DNA from: Micrococcaceae bacterium
GTDB taxonomy: Bacteria; Actinomycetota; Actinomycetes; Actinomycetales; Micrococcaceae
Assembly: GCA_003486025.1 (NCBI GenBank)
Contig: DNHA01000179.1
Span: forward strand, 213 to 11,307
Reading direction: 5' to 3'
DNA: 11,095 nt
In this document: positions 1-6,512 of the stretch, piece after piece
Layout: each line of letters begins with the position of its first letter
How positions within the stretch are numbered: the stretch's first letter is position 1
Position numbers and translations under genes: made by a program
The notes under the pieces: model-generated
What the model was told of the DNA's origin: nothing
Database searches by the model: none
Seen by the model: only the letters and a program-made list of their open reading frames with translations

Positions 1-124
1 GGTTAGTTCAGGAAAATTTTCACCACGCGCGACTGACCGTTTTAGCTACATAAATTCCAAAGCGTATCCTTGAAATACTGTTAGCAACTTTAATCGACGC
101 CGCTAAATAACCGAAGGGAGCTCC

Positions 125-538
125 GTGACGGAAAGTGAGCCACGGGCTGAACAGTCGGAATTACGCTCCGCCAATTGGTGGATGTGTGCAATTCTCGGTG
201 TCCTCATTGGTGTAACCATGACGTTGATTCGCACCCAACGTAATTTTTTCATTCTAGGTGCAGCGATTCTTGCCGGCGTAATCTTAGTGTTGGGCCTTCG
301 CACTATTTACCGGCGCTCACGCTACCGGCAGATGGCTCAGGCTAAAACTTCATGGGTATATGGGCTTTGGACCGTGTTGTTACTGGTGCTTGCTGGCCCG
401 GTGCAACTCATATATGTGGCAGACGAACTCGACGAGATTGCCATCAAGTCGTTAGTTCTTTCGTTGGGTTTCACCCTGGGATTCCATGAAGTGGACCGGG
501 CCATAGTCGATAGCAGCAAGAAATCCTTTAAAGCTTAA
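125..538 (+). CDS. Small four-helix membrane protein, unknown function
   Basis: I do not recognise this 137-residue protein. The GTG start at 125 has a strong ribosome site (GAAGGGAG, 113-120). After a charged N-terminus (residues 1-16) there are four hydrophobic stretches, about residues 18-35, 40-62, 77-98 and 106-120. A basic loop between the second and third (RRSRYR, about 63-68) suggests that this loop faces the cytoplasm. The C-terminal tail is short, with lysines near the end. I see no catalytic motif. The stop lies 34 bases before the ATG of the glucokinase gene, so the two are probably cotranscribed, but nothing in the protein ties it to sugar metabolism. The coding call rests on the ribosome site, the clean hydrophobic pattern and the operon-like spacing. 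Confidence 0.72.
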   Translation: MTESEPRAEQSELRSANWWMCAILGVLIGVTMTLIRTQRNFFILGAAILAGVILVLGLRTIYRRSRYRQMAQAKTSWVYGLWTVLLLVLAGPVQLIYVADELDEIAIKSLVLSLGFTLGFHEVDRAIVDSSKKSFKA

Positions 539-560
539 ACGCCTGGCAGTGCTCACTGAT

Positions 561-567
561 AGGGAGG
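561..567 (+). promoter_or_regulatory. Ribosome binding site that sets the glk start
   Basis: AGGGAGG lies 5 bases before ATG 573. The open frame extends back to a GTG at 549, but that start would place this strong site inside the gene and has no comparable site of its own. ATG 573 is therefore preferred. Confidence 0.75.
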
Positions 568-572
568 ATGCG

Positions 573-1529
573 ATGTCCGCCGAGAACCTCGCGATCGGAA
601 TCGACGTCGGAGGGACTAAAATTGCTGGCGGTGTTGTAGACGGTAATGGCCAGATCCTGCGCCACAGTTTCCGTCCCACTCCGGGCCAGAATGCAGCCTT
701 GACCGAAGATACTATCGCCGCCGTAGTTAACGAGCTGAGCGATGGTAACCTGCACCTACCAGTAGGCATCGGTGCTGCCGGGTGGATCAATCGAAGTGGC
801 TCTCACGTCCTCTTTTCGCCTCATCTGGCCTGGCGCGACGAGCCGGTGCTGGAGCGTCTCGAAGCTAAGATGAACCGCAAGGCCAGCTTAAGCAATGACG
901 CGGATGCCGCTGGATGGGCGGAGCACCGTTTTGGTGCCGCGCGCGGCGAAAAACTCAGCGTTTGCCTAACGCTTGGCACTGGCATCGGTGGCGCGATCAT
1001 TTTTGATAATCGAATTTTGCGGGGCAGCTTTGGCGTTGCCGGCGAATTCGGCCATCAGACCTTAGTAGTGGAGGGGCATCGCTGCCCATGCGGCAACCGC
1101 GGGTGTTGGGAGCAATATGCCTCAGGTAACGCGCTGGGACGCGAAGCCGCAGAGCTTGTCCGGCTGAACTCTCCTCGAGCTCATAATCTTCGTGACGCCT
1201 GCTCCGCAGACCCAGCGCTGGTTACCGGCGCGATGGTGACATCGCTGGCAGCTGACGGCGACCTGGCCTGCATGGAACTCATTGAAGAGATGGGACGCTG
1301 GTTGGGAATGGGAATCTCAAACCTTGCAGCAGTTCTGGATCCTGGTGTCGTGGTGATTGGCGGGGGACTGGGATCCGCTTCTACCTCCCTGATTTCCACT
1401 GCCGAGGCCACCTACCGCAAACTCCTTCCAGGACGGGGATATCGACCCTATGCCCGCATTGTCCGTGCGCAGCTCGGTGCGGATGCCGGGTTGATCGGTG
1501 CCGCGGATTTAGCGCGATATGGCCGCTAA
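573..1529 (+). CDS. glk: ROK-family glucokinase
   Basis: Phosphorylates glucose to glucose 6-phosphate in the cytoplasm using ATP (or possibly polyphosphate). With the start at ATG 573 it is 318 residues, the usual length for actinobacterial ROK glucokinases. The N-terminal phosphate-binding motif is IDVGGTK (residues 10-16). The catalytic Asp109 follows Asn108 in LSNDAD. A second phosphate motif, LGTGIGG, lies at 134-140. The sugar-binding motif EFGH (E158, H161) is followed by the ROK zinc cluster CPCGNRGC (C171, C173, C178, with H161 as fourth ligand). The C-terminal VVVIGGGL (about 259-266) is also typical. From memory the sequence aligns end to end with Streptomyces GlkA, including the GIGAAG and WRDEP segments. 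It follows the small membrane protein gene by 34 bases and ends at a hairpin terminator. A ROK kinase for another hexose is possible, but the glucokinase fit is good. Confidence 0.88.
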   Translation: MSAENLAIGIDVGGTKIAGGVVDGNGQILRHSFRPTPGQNAALTEDTIAAVVNELSDGNLHLPVGIGAAGWINRSGSHVLFSPHLAWRDEPVLERLEAKMNRKASLSNDADAAGWAEHRFGAARGEKLSVCLTLGTGIGGAIIFDNRILRGSFGVAGEFGHQTLVVEGHRCPCGNRGCWEQYASGNALGREAAELVRLNSPRAHNLRDACSADPALVTGAMVTSLAADGDLACMELIEEMGRWLGMGISNLAAVLDPGVVVIGGGLGSASTSLISTAEATYRKLLPGRGYRPYARIVRAQLGADAGLIGAADLARYGR

Positions 1530-1590
1530 GCAACCAGAAGGATGATGAAACGGCCCGCAGTGCCAACGCGATATCCACCTAATTGACTGT

Positions 1591-1641
1591 TTGAGAGCCT
1601 CACTTTTCCGTTGGCGCGGGAGAGAGGGGCTCTCAATCTTT
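1591..1641 (+). terminator. Long hairpin terminator after glk
   Basis: The left arm 1591-1610 pairs with 1617-1636 around a 6-base loop (TTGGCG). The outer nine pairs (TTGAGAGCC with GGCTCTCAA) are perfect. The inner part adds a G-U pair, a C-G pair, one A-A mismatch, then eight further pairs including two G-U. A short T-rich tail, TCTTT (1637-1641), follows. It lies about 60 bases after the glk stop, which fits an intrinsic terminator separating glk from the next operon. Confidence 0.75.
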
Positions 1642-1671
1642 ACAAACTTGCCCATTAGGGACGAATGCACC

Positions 1672-1700
1672 TTGACGGTAGGCGTGCCAATAAATAGCAT
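1672..1700 (+). promoter_or_regulatory. Candidate sigma70-type promoter for the ureohydrolase operon
   Basis: TTGACG (1672-1677) and TAGCAT (1695-1700) are separated by exactly 17 bases. The second fits the TAnnnT pattern. Transcription would begin near 1707, after the glk terminator and before the ureohydrolase ribosome site (1749-1755). A start there would remove most of the ribosome site of the short leader ORF at 1713, so if the leader is translated from this promoter it would be almost leaderless. No experimental support is visible. Confidence 0.5.
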
Positions 1701-1712
1701 GGGAGGAAACTC

Positions 1713-1766
1713 ATGTTTCATATTAGGCAACTCTTGATCGGGTGTGCCGGGAGGAAGCGTTCATGA
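1713..1766 (+). CDS. Putative 17-codon leader ORF upstream of the ureohydrolase
   Basis: ATG 1713 is preceded by GGGAGGA (1701-1707) with a 5-base gap, as good a ribosome site as that of the downstream gene. The peptide would be [17 protein letters not shown], ending at TGA 1764-1766. Its stop overlaps the ureohydrolase ATG (1763-1765) as ATGA, the classic coupling arrangement. Three of 17 residues are arginine, two encoded by AGG, a codon generally rare in actinobacteria. The downstream enzyme probably acts on an arginine-derived guanidino compound, so an arginine-sensing or coupling leader is an attractive idea. It may also be fortuitous, because the best promoter candidate would start transcription inside the leader's ribosome site. 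Confidence 0.38.
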   Translation: MFHIRQLLIGCAGRKRS

Positions 1767-2749
1767 AAGAAGTACGGATCGAAGAAAATGGGAACATCGG
1801 CCCCATCAATGCCGCCGTCATTCCCCGTTACGCCGGAGGTGGAACCTACGCACGGTTGCCGCGCCTGGATCAGGTGTCGAAGTCGGATATCAAAATTGTT
1901 GGCGTTCCTTTCGACTCCGGTGTTTCTTATCGCCCCGGGGCCCGCTTCGGCGCAAACCACGTGCGTGAATCGTCGCGATTGATCCGTCCCTATAACCCAG
2001 CCGTCGACGTTTCGCCTTTCGCCTTGAGCCAGGTCTCCGACGCTGGAGATATGGCCGTCAACCCGTTCAATATCAATGAAGCCATTGAAACAATCGAACA
2101 CAATGCACTGGAACTGACCGAGGATGGTGCAACGTTGGTGACTATCGGTGGCGACCACACCATTGCACTGCCTTTGCTCCGTGCCGCTTCGCAGCGCGCA
2201 GGAGCACCTGTAGCTATGCTGCACTTCGATGCGCACTTGGACACTTGGGATACCTACTTCGGTGCCGAATATACCCACGGCACACCATTCCGTCGTGCTG
2301 TCGAGGAAGGCATCCTTGATACTGAAGCGATCTGCCACGTGGGAACCCGAGGTCCGCTCTACGGTAAGAAAGACCTCGAAGACGACAAGCGTTTCGGATT
2401 TGGCATAGTTACGAGCTCAGATGTCTACTATCAGGGCGTCAAAGAAATTGTCGCTAAACTGCGTGATCGTATCGGCAACCGTCCACTCTACATCTCAGTA
2501 GATATCGACGTTCTTGACCCAGCGCATGCGCCTGGCACCGGCACCCCAGAGGCCGGCGGTATTACTAGCCGTGAACTGTTGGAAATTTTGCGTGGCTTGC
2601 GTGGACTGAAAATTGTGGGCGCCGATATTGTTGAGGTGGCACCTGCCTACGATCATGCAGAGCTCACCGGCGTCGCTGCCTCGCACGTCACCTATGACTT
2701 GATCAGCCTGATCAGTGAATACCGTCAGCTGAATGGACAGAACAACTAA
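1763..2749 (+). CDS. speB: Agmatinase/guanidinobutyrase-type ureohydrolase
   Basis: Manganese-dependent hydrolase of the arginase/agmatinase family that removes urea from a guanidino compound: agmatine to putrescine, or 4-guanidinobutyrate to GABA. ATG 1763 has GGGAGGA (1749-1755) 7 bases upstream, giving 328 residues, normal for the family. The metal-site motifs are all present: GGDHT with H132, FDAHLD with D156, H158 and D160, and SVDIDVLDP with D247 and D249. The following GTGTPEAGG (258-266) is typical of agmatinases and guanidinobutyrases rather than arginases. The stop overlaps the next ATG (TAATG), so translation is coupled to a ThDP-dependent enzyme resembling ketoarginine decarboxylases. 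That context favours guanidinobutyrate as substrate, although sequence alone does not separate the two. The symbol is the family name, not a substrate claim. The upstream leader ORF overlaps its start codon. Confidence 0.87.
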   Translation: MKEVRIEENGNIGPINAAVIPRYAGGGTYARLPRLDQVSKSDIKIVGVPFDSGVSYRPGARFGANHVRESSRLIRPYNPAVDVSPFALSQVSDAGDMAVNPFNINEAIETIEHNALELTEDGATLVTIGGDHTIALPLLRAASQRAGAPVAMLHFDAHLDTWDTYFGAEYTHGTPFRRAVEEGILDTEAICHVGTRGPLYGKKDLEDDKRFGFGIVTSSDVYYQGVKEIVAKLRDRIGNRPLYISVDIDVLDPAHAPGTGTPEAGGITSRELLEILRGLRGLKIVGADIVEVAPAYDHAELTGVAASHVTYDLISLISEYRQLNGQNN

Positions 2750-4422
2750 TGAGCAACGAAGTGCAGCGTAACGGTGGTGACCTCGTTGTTGAGACGCTCA
2801 GCGCTCTCGGAGCTAAAACAGTCTTCGGGATTCCCGGACAACATGCCTTGGGACTTTTTGACGCGTTGTCCCGCTCCAACCTGCAGTTCATTTCTTCGCG
2901 GGTGGAAAACAACTCTGCATTCGCCGCGGATGGTTATAGCCGCGCCACCGGTGAGGTAGGAGTACTTTTTCTTTCCACCGGCCCCGGAGCCCTGACGTCT
3001 CTGGCCGGGTTGCAAGAAGCCTATGCCACCGGTGTGCCGATGGTGGTTATTGCAAGCCAGATCCCGCTGGATGGCTTAGGTGCACGGCGTAAAGGCATGT
3101 TGCACCAACTTGATGACCAGAAGGCTTCGGCTGCGAACGTCACCAAGTTCCAGCAAACGGTGCATCATGCCTCCGGCATCCCTTCGGCAATCCAAGATGC
3201 TTGGGCGCAGGCGGTAACCGTACCGATGGGTCCGGTATGGGTTGAAGTGCCGCAGGACGTCTTGCTGGCACCGGTCTTCGTTCCGCCTGTGCATGATGCC
3301 TTGGCCGAGGCTTATGAGCATCCACCGCGGGTAGAGCTCATTGATGAGGCAGTTCGTTGGCTCTCAGATGCTAAAAGACCGGTCATTGTAGCTGGTGGTG
3401 GAGTGCGGCGGGCCGGCGCGGAAAGTGAACTGCTGCAGGTCGCCGAGAAGCTCAATGCCCCAGTGCTTTGTACCCCTGGCGGTAACGGCGCGTTCCCATG
3501 GGAACACGAGCTTTCTTTGCAGTCTTGGGTAGAAGACCGGTACGTCACCGAGGTCTTGGAAGATGCAGACGTCTTGGTGGTTGTGGGCTCCTCGCTGGGC
3601 GAAGTATCCAGTAACTATTTCACCCTGGCTCCTCGCGGACACATGATTCAAATCGATGCCGAGCCACGGGTGCTTGAGTCAAACACCCCGGCCCTGGGAA
3701 TCCGCGCTGATGCCAAGACTGCCTTGGAATTCCTCGTTTCGAAACTCAACATAACTCAGCTGTCTAGTAGCACTGACTGGCACGGACAAAGCCCAGCGCA
3801 GTTGGTTGCGCAAACCCTGGGCAAGGTGCAGAACCGACTGCGGAGCCAAGGGCTGGATCTCGAGCAGAAGTTCATGGCCGATATCCGTGAAGCGGTGCCA
3901 GCGGATATGCAAACCTTCTGGGATATGACGATTGCGGCCTACTGGGGCTGGAGCTGCTGGGATTCTCGCGATGGTGAATTCCATTCGGCCCAAGGTGCCG
4001 GTGGATTAGGCTTTGGATTCCCGTCGGCCATTGGCGGTTCCATTGGCCTGCAAACCAAGGGGGCCTCGGCCGCGCAGGCGCGAGTTCTTGCGGTATCGGG
4101 TGATGGTTCGTCCATGTATTCAATCGCTGAACTTGCTACCGCAAAGCAACACAACGTACCTGTGACATGGTTAATCGTTGACGATGGCGGGTATGGAATT
4201 CTACGCGAATATATGGAAGGTGCCTTTGGCAAGGCAACAGCTACCGAGCTGACCCGGCCCGATTTTGTGGCGCTGGCTCAATCGTTCGGAGTTCCAGCGC
4301 GGCTGGTGGAAGTAGATCAGATTGGTGAAGCGCTCCGTGAATCCTTTGCGGGCGAAGGACCTAATGTGATCGTTGTGCAGACGCTTCTGCGAATGTTCGC
4401 GCCAACACACCTAGGGCTATAG
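2749..4422 (+). CDS. ThDP-dependent decarboxylase (acetolactate synthase-like), possible 2-ketoarginine decarboxylase
   Basis: Cytoplasmic thiamine-diphosphate enzyme of 557 residues with the usual three domains: pyrimidine-binding (about 1-170), central (about 195-330) and diphosphate-binding (about 375-550). The activating glutamate is E53 in SRVENNSAFAADGYSR. The metal/ThDP motif begins at GDG 451-453 and ends at DDGGYG 478-483. Asp479 stands at the usual Asn/Asp ligand position, and the residue before it is Asp where Asn is common. The central domain lacks the FAD-site features I would expect of a true acetolactate synthase, and an aromatic run (YWGWSCW, 398-404) precedes the cofactor domain. 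Translation is coupled to the guanidino hydrolase by TAATG. AruI of the Pseudomonas arginine transaminase pathway belongs to this family, so 2-ketoarginine decarboxylase is the leading guess. Another 2-oxoacid is possible. Confidence 0.82.
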   Translation: MSNEVQRNGGDLVVETLSALGAKTVFGIPGQHALGLFDALSRSNLQFISSRVENNSAFAADGYSRATGEVGVLFLSTGPGALTSLAGLQEAYATGVPMVVIASQIPLDGLGARRKGMLHQLDDQKASAANVTKFQQTVHHASGIPSAIQDAWAQAVTVPMGPVWVEVPQDVLLAPVFVPPVHDALAEAYEHPPRVELIDEAVRWLSDAKRPVIVAGGGVRRAGAESELLQVAEKLNAPVLCTPGGNGAFPWEHELSLQSWVEDRYVTEVLEDADVLVVVGSSLGEVSSNYFTLAPRGHMIQIDAEPRVLESNTPALGIRADAKTALEFLVSKLNITQLSSSTDWHGQSPAQLVAQTLGKVQNRLRSQGLDLEQKFMADIREAVPADMQTFWDMTIAAYWGWSCWDSRDGEFHSAQGAGGLGFGFPSAIGGSIGLQTKGASAAQARVLAVSGDGSSMYSIAELATAKQHNVPVTWLIVDDGGYGILREYMEGAFGKATATELTRPDFVALAQSFGVPARLVEVDQIGEALRESFAGEGPNVIVVQTLLRMFAPTHLGL

Positions 4423-4430
4423 CGCATAGT

Positions 4431-4458
4431 TTCGGCGCCCTCGAAAGGGGGCGCCGAA
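4431..4458. terminator. Perfect hairpin between converging genes, probable bidirectional terminator
   Basis: TTCGGCGCCC (4431-4440) and GGGCGCCGAA (4449-4458) are exact reverse complements around an 8-base loop. The hairpin starts 8 bases after the ThDP enzyme stop and ends 10 bases from the stop of the opposing small membrane protein gene. No T-run follows on either strand, so termination would depend on the GC-rich stem, which is common in actinobacteria. Confidence 0.65.
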
Positions 4459-4468
4459 GGTGTCTGAG

Positions 4469-4681
4469 CTAATGCGTGAAGTGGTAAACTACTCCGAATA
4501 GCAATATGGAGACGCCCATGCTTATACCGATGAGCAATGGTTCCCAATCCAGCGACTGAATCGCCAACATCACTGCGAAGGTCGTGAAGAGCAATATTGC
4601 CCCAATACCTCCGAAGATCACCCCTCCGCCACCATGATGCTGCACGGCGGAATGTGCAGTCCTTTGGATATGTGGTGTCAT
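4469..4681 (-). CDS. Small two-helix membrane protein, unknown function
   Basis: A 70-residue protein that I do not recognise. It has a short polar N-terminus containing HHGGGG (residues 15-20), a hydrophobic segment at about 21-42, a short acidic turn (SLDWEP, 43-48) and a second hydrophobic segment at about 49-67. It therefore probably forms a membrane hairpin. ATG at 4681 has GAGG only 2 bases upstream, a tight spacing that makes the exact start uncertain. The gene follows the inositol-phosphatase gene on the same strand after a gap of about 60 bases and converges on the ThDP enzyme gene, from which a perfect hairpin separates it. The coding call rests on the clean hydrophobic pattern and position. 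Confidence 0.6.
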   Translation of the reverse strand: MTPHIQRTAHSAVQHHGGGGVIFGGIGAILLFTTFAVMLAIQSLDWEPLLIGISMGVSILLFGVVYHFTH

Positions 4682-4741
4682 GTCCTCATGGTACGACCGA
4701 AGCCTGCGAAATCACCTCTTTTTGGCAAAAAATCGATGTTG

Positions 4742-5617
4742 TCAGATTAGATTGGAGTGCGTCTGGGTGCGCAGCTGATGTACTCGCAGCGCTGCATCGT
4801 TCAGTGATTGGTAATTAGCTCCTGGGCCTTGGGCGATGAACCCGTCGCAGAGGTGATCGGCAGCTGCCTGCTTGCCGAAAGCTAAACCTCGATAAGTCCC
4901 TCCAGTCATTCGAATCAGGTGAGCGCCAGCTGCGACGTCCCACGGTTTGGTATCAAAACCGATACTGGCGTCGCACCATCCAGCCGCCACATGTGCAAGC
5001 CCCAGCGCGGCCGAGACTTTGCGGCGCACCGTGGCAAAGTCCCGAATCCATGCTCCGAATACTTCCAGAGCCAGCGGACCATCCTTAACCAGGGATTCTG
5101 CTCCGGGGTAGTCGGTCATCAGATTCGCGCGGGCCTGCTCGGGACGTTGGCTCGGGGTAAGGCGCTGATTGTTGAGGTATGCAGCCTCGGCGTTGGCACT
5201 AAATTGATCTCCAGAGATCGGGTCGACAATTACCGAGGCAACCAACTGATTATCGATGGCTGCTGCGATAGAGACGCAGAAAAACGCGATGCCGTGCACG
5301 AAGTTGCTGGTCCCGTCGATCGGATCAACGATCCACTGGATCTGAGCGGCTGCTGGCGTTCCCGAATCTGCGTTGATATTTTCTTCGCCGAGAACCCATG
5401 AATCCGGAAATGCGCTACGCAGCGAGTTGGTGATGATCTCCTGGCATTGTCTGTCTACGGCGGTGACTAGATCATGATTGTTGGTTTTCTCCTCGGCGGT
5501 GATGCTGTTGCGAAATGCACCTTGAATTATGGGAGCAGCCTGTAGTGCGGCGTTCAGCGCCGTGAGTCGAAGAGTCTCAGCCAGTTCTGGCAGGGAAGCT
5601 ATTTTGTGTGAGGTCAC
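4742..5617 (-). CDS. Inositol monophosphatase family protein
   Basis: Magnesium-dependent phosphatase of the inositol monophosphatase family, 291 residues, somewhat longer than the roughly 260-280 usual for the family. The metal-site residues are present: E78/E79 in LGEEN, the signature DPIDGTSNF with D98, D101 and T103, and the C-terminal motif KPWDVAAG with D227. Bacterial members act on inositol 1-phosphate, histidinol phosphate, nucleotide 3'-phosphates or other sugar phosphates; nothing here decides among them. The start is GTG 5617, with AGGG about 7 bases upstream in the divergent gap, so the start is moderately supported. The gene is divergent from the GntR regulator and may share its control region. 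An opposite-strand frame of 160 codons inside it has no protein-like features. Confidence 0.88.
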   Translation of the reverse strand: MTSHKIASLPELAETLRLTALNAALQAAPIIQGAFRNSITAEEKTNNHDLVTAVDRQCQEIITNSLRSAFPDSWVLGEENINADSGTPAAAQIQWIVDPIDGTSNFVHGIAFFCVSIAAAIDNQLVASVIVDPISGDQFSANAEAAYLNNQRLTPSQRPEQARANLMTDYPGAESLVKDGPLALEVFGAWIRDFATVRRKVSAALGLAHVAAGWCDASIGFDTKPWDVAAGAHLIRMTGGTYRGLAFGKQAAADHLCDGFIAQGPGANYQSLNDAALRVHQLRTQTHSNLI

Positions 5618-5648
5618 GGTTTAACCCTACTCGGTGCGTGGTCACCGG

Positions 5649-5654
5649 TATGAT
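5649..5654 (+). promoter_or_regulatory. Candidate -10 box for the GntR regulator gene
   Basis: TATGAT lies 40 bases before the regulator ATG, in the 76-base gap between the divergent genes. No convincing -35 box is seen 16-18 bases upstream. Transcription would begin near 5661 and run through the palindrome at 5698-5709. Confidence 0.35.
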
Positions 5655-5693
5655 TTGTGGGGTTAATGCTGAGCGGAGAGCTAGACTTCCAGT

Positions 5694-6413
5694 ATGAGTA
5701 GCATGCAACCGATTTTGCCTAAAGAGTCATTGACAGATCAGATCACCACGAAGATTCGCGCTGCGATTGTTTCCGGTGAAATGACGCCGGGCAATCATTA
5801 CTCGGCGATTGCTATTTCCGAGAAACTTGGAGTTTCGCGTACTCCGGTACGCGAAGCCTTGCAGTTGCTCGAAAAAGAAGGCATTGTGACCGTCGCGAAA
5901 AATCGTGGTGTGCGCGTTAATCAGATTTCCTTGGACGACATTGTCGAGGTATTCCAACTTCGTTTGGTTGTGGAGCCACCGGCCGCGGCCCGTGCGGTGC
6001 TTAATGCCAGTGAGTCCGATCTTGAGATTTTACGCAAACTGCACCACGAGATGATCTTGGTGGGGCAAACCGGGGATGGGCGTGCCACCTTGGAAGCGGA
6101 TAAAAAATTCCATCTTTACTTGCTTGGCTTGGCTCGTAACGCGAAACTCGACGGCATTGTCGGGGAACTGCGCAACCTGGTATTAGCCCACGGACAGGTC
6201 ACAATCCCACAGGCACGTACTAGCCAAGATCTAGCAGGTGACCGTGACGAGCTTATGAATGCAATATTGAATCGTGATCCGTCCGGCGCGCAGATCGCCA
6301 TGCGCAATCACGTTTTGCGCACGGCACAGATGCTCGTGCGAGCGGTGTGCGCACGCACGCCAGGACTGAACGATGAGCAGTATTTGTCTCGTTTGGAAGA
6401 GCTCATCTTTTAG
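5694..6413 (+). CDS. GntR-family regulator, FadR/FCD subfamily
   Basis: DNA-binding transcriptional regulator of 239 residues. The N-terminal winged helix-turn-helix (about 10-75) contains the typical AISEKLGVSRTPVREAL segment (40-56). The all-helical FCD effector domain follows (about 80-225), with the family metal ligands D136 and H140 in DKKFH and H206 in MRNH. The fourth usual ligand, a histidine 22 residues before the last one, appears to be Arg184. ATG 5694 has only a distant purine-rich site (GGAGAG, about 5675-5680); ATG 5703 is an alternative that drops three residues. It is divergent from the phosphatase gene and precedes the glutarate operon by 99 bases. A 12-bp palindrome at its own start and a near-copy in the operon promoter suggest that it represses both. 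The effector may be glutarate or a CoA ester (inference). Confidence 0.9.
   Translation: MSSMQPILPKESLTDQITTKIRAAIVSGEMTPGNHYSAIAISEKLGVSRTPVREALQLLEKEGIVTVAKNRGVRVNQISLDDIVEVFQLRLVVEPPAAARAVLNASESDLEILRKLHHEMILVGQTGDGRATLEADKKFHLYLLGLARNAKLDGIVGELRNLVLAHGQVTIPQARTSQDLAGDRDELMNAILNRDPSGAQIAMRNHVLRTAQMLVRAVCARTPGLNDEQYLSRLEELIF
5698..5709. promoter_or_regulatory. Operator-like site at the regulator start (11/12 copy)
   Basis: GTAGCATGCAAC differs at one base from the perfect palindrome GTTGCATGCAAC at 6462-6473. It overlaps the first codons of the GntR gene and contains the alternative ATG 5703. GntR/FCD regulators usually bind short palindromes at their own promoter and that of their target, which this pair matches. 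Confidence 0.5.
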
Positions 6414-6451
6414 CCCCGATTATTCCCTGTGCTATTGAACACGTGAACTAA

Positions 6452-6480
6452 TTGACATACAGTTGCATGCAACATGTAAC
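6452..6480 (+). promoter_or_regulatory. Promoter of the glutarate operon with embedded operator
   Basis: A perfect -35 box TTGACA (6452-6457) is followed after 17 bases by TGTAAC (6475-6480), a weaker -10. The spacer holds the perfect 12-base palindrome GTTGCATGCAAC (6462-6473). A second, wider inverted repeat, ACAGTT (6459-6464) and AACTGT (6478-6483), brackets it. A repressor bound here would block RNA polymerase. The distance from the predicted start (about 6487) to the CoA transferase ATG is about 26 bases. Confidence 0.65.
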
Positions 6481-6512
6481 TGTCGTTTTTGGGATTAGAT
6501 CGTAGGTGGCTC

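Noticed and set aside
81..109. TTAGCA-N17-TAAATA as a promoter for the first gene
   Set aside because: Transcription would begin inside or just before the ribosome site (113-120), and the -35 match is weak. The true promoter may lie further upstream or outside the window.
1637..1762. Guanidine riboswitch in front of the guanidino hydrolase
   Set aside because: I looked for the conserved blocks of the ykkC-type guanidine riboswitch and saw only scattered GGG and ACGA matches with no supporting stems. The one strong hairpin in the gap fits the glk terminator.
1718..2338. 206-codon open frame on the minus strand inside the ureohydrolase gene
   Set aside because: It lies antisense to a gene with all catalytic motifs, has no ribosome site or family resemblance, and is cysteine- and arginine-rich as expected of a shadow frame.
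2749..4422. True acetolactate synthase large subunit
   Set aside because: The central domain lacks the expected FAD-site motifs, there is no small-subunit gene beside it, and coupling to a guanidino hydrolase points to a different pathway.
4712..4734. T-run and A-run around GGC after the phosphatase stop as a terminator
   Set aside because: The pairing is only A-T with almost no loop, too weak to call.
4919..5401. 160-codon plus-strand frame opposite the inositol phosphatase
   Set aside because: The minus-strand protein carries the full family signature; the opposite frame has no recognisable domain.
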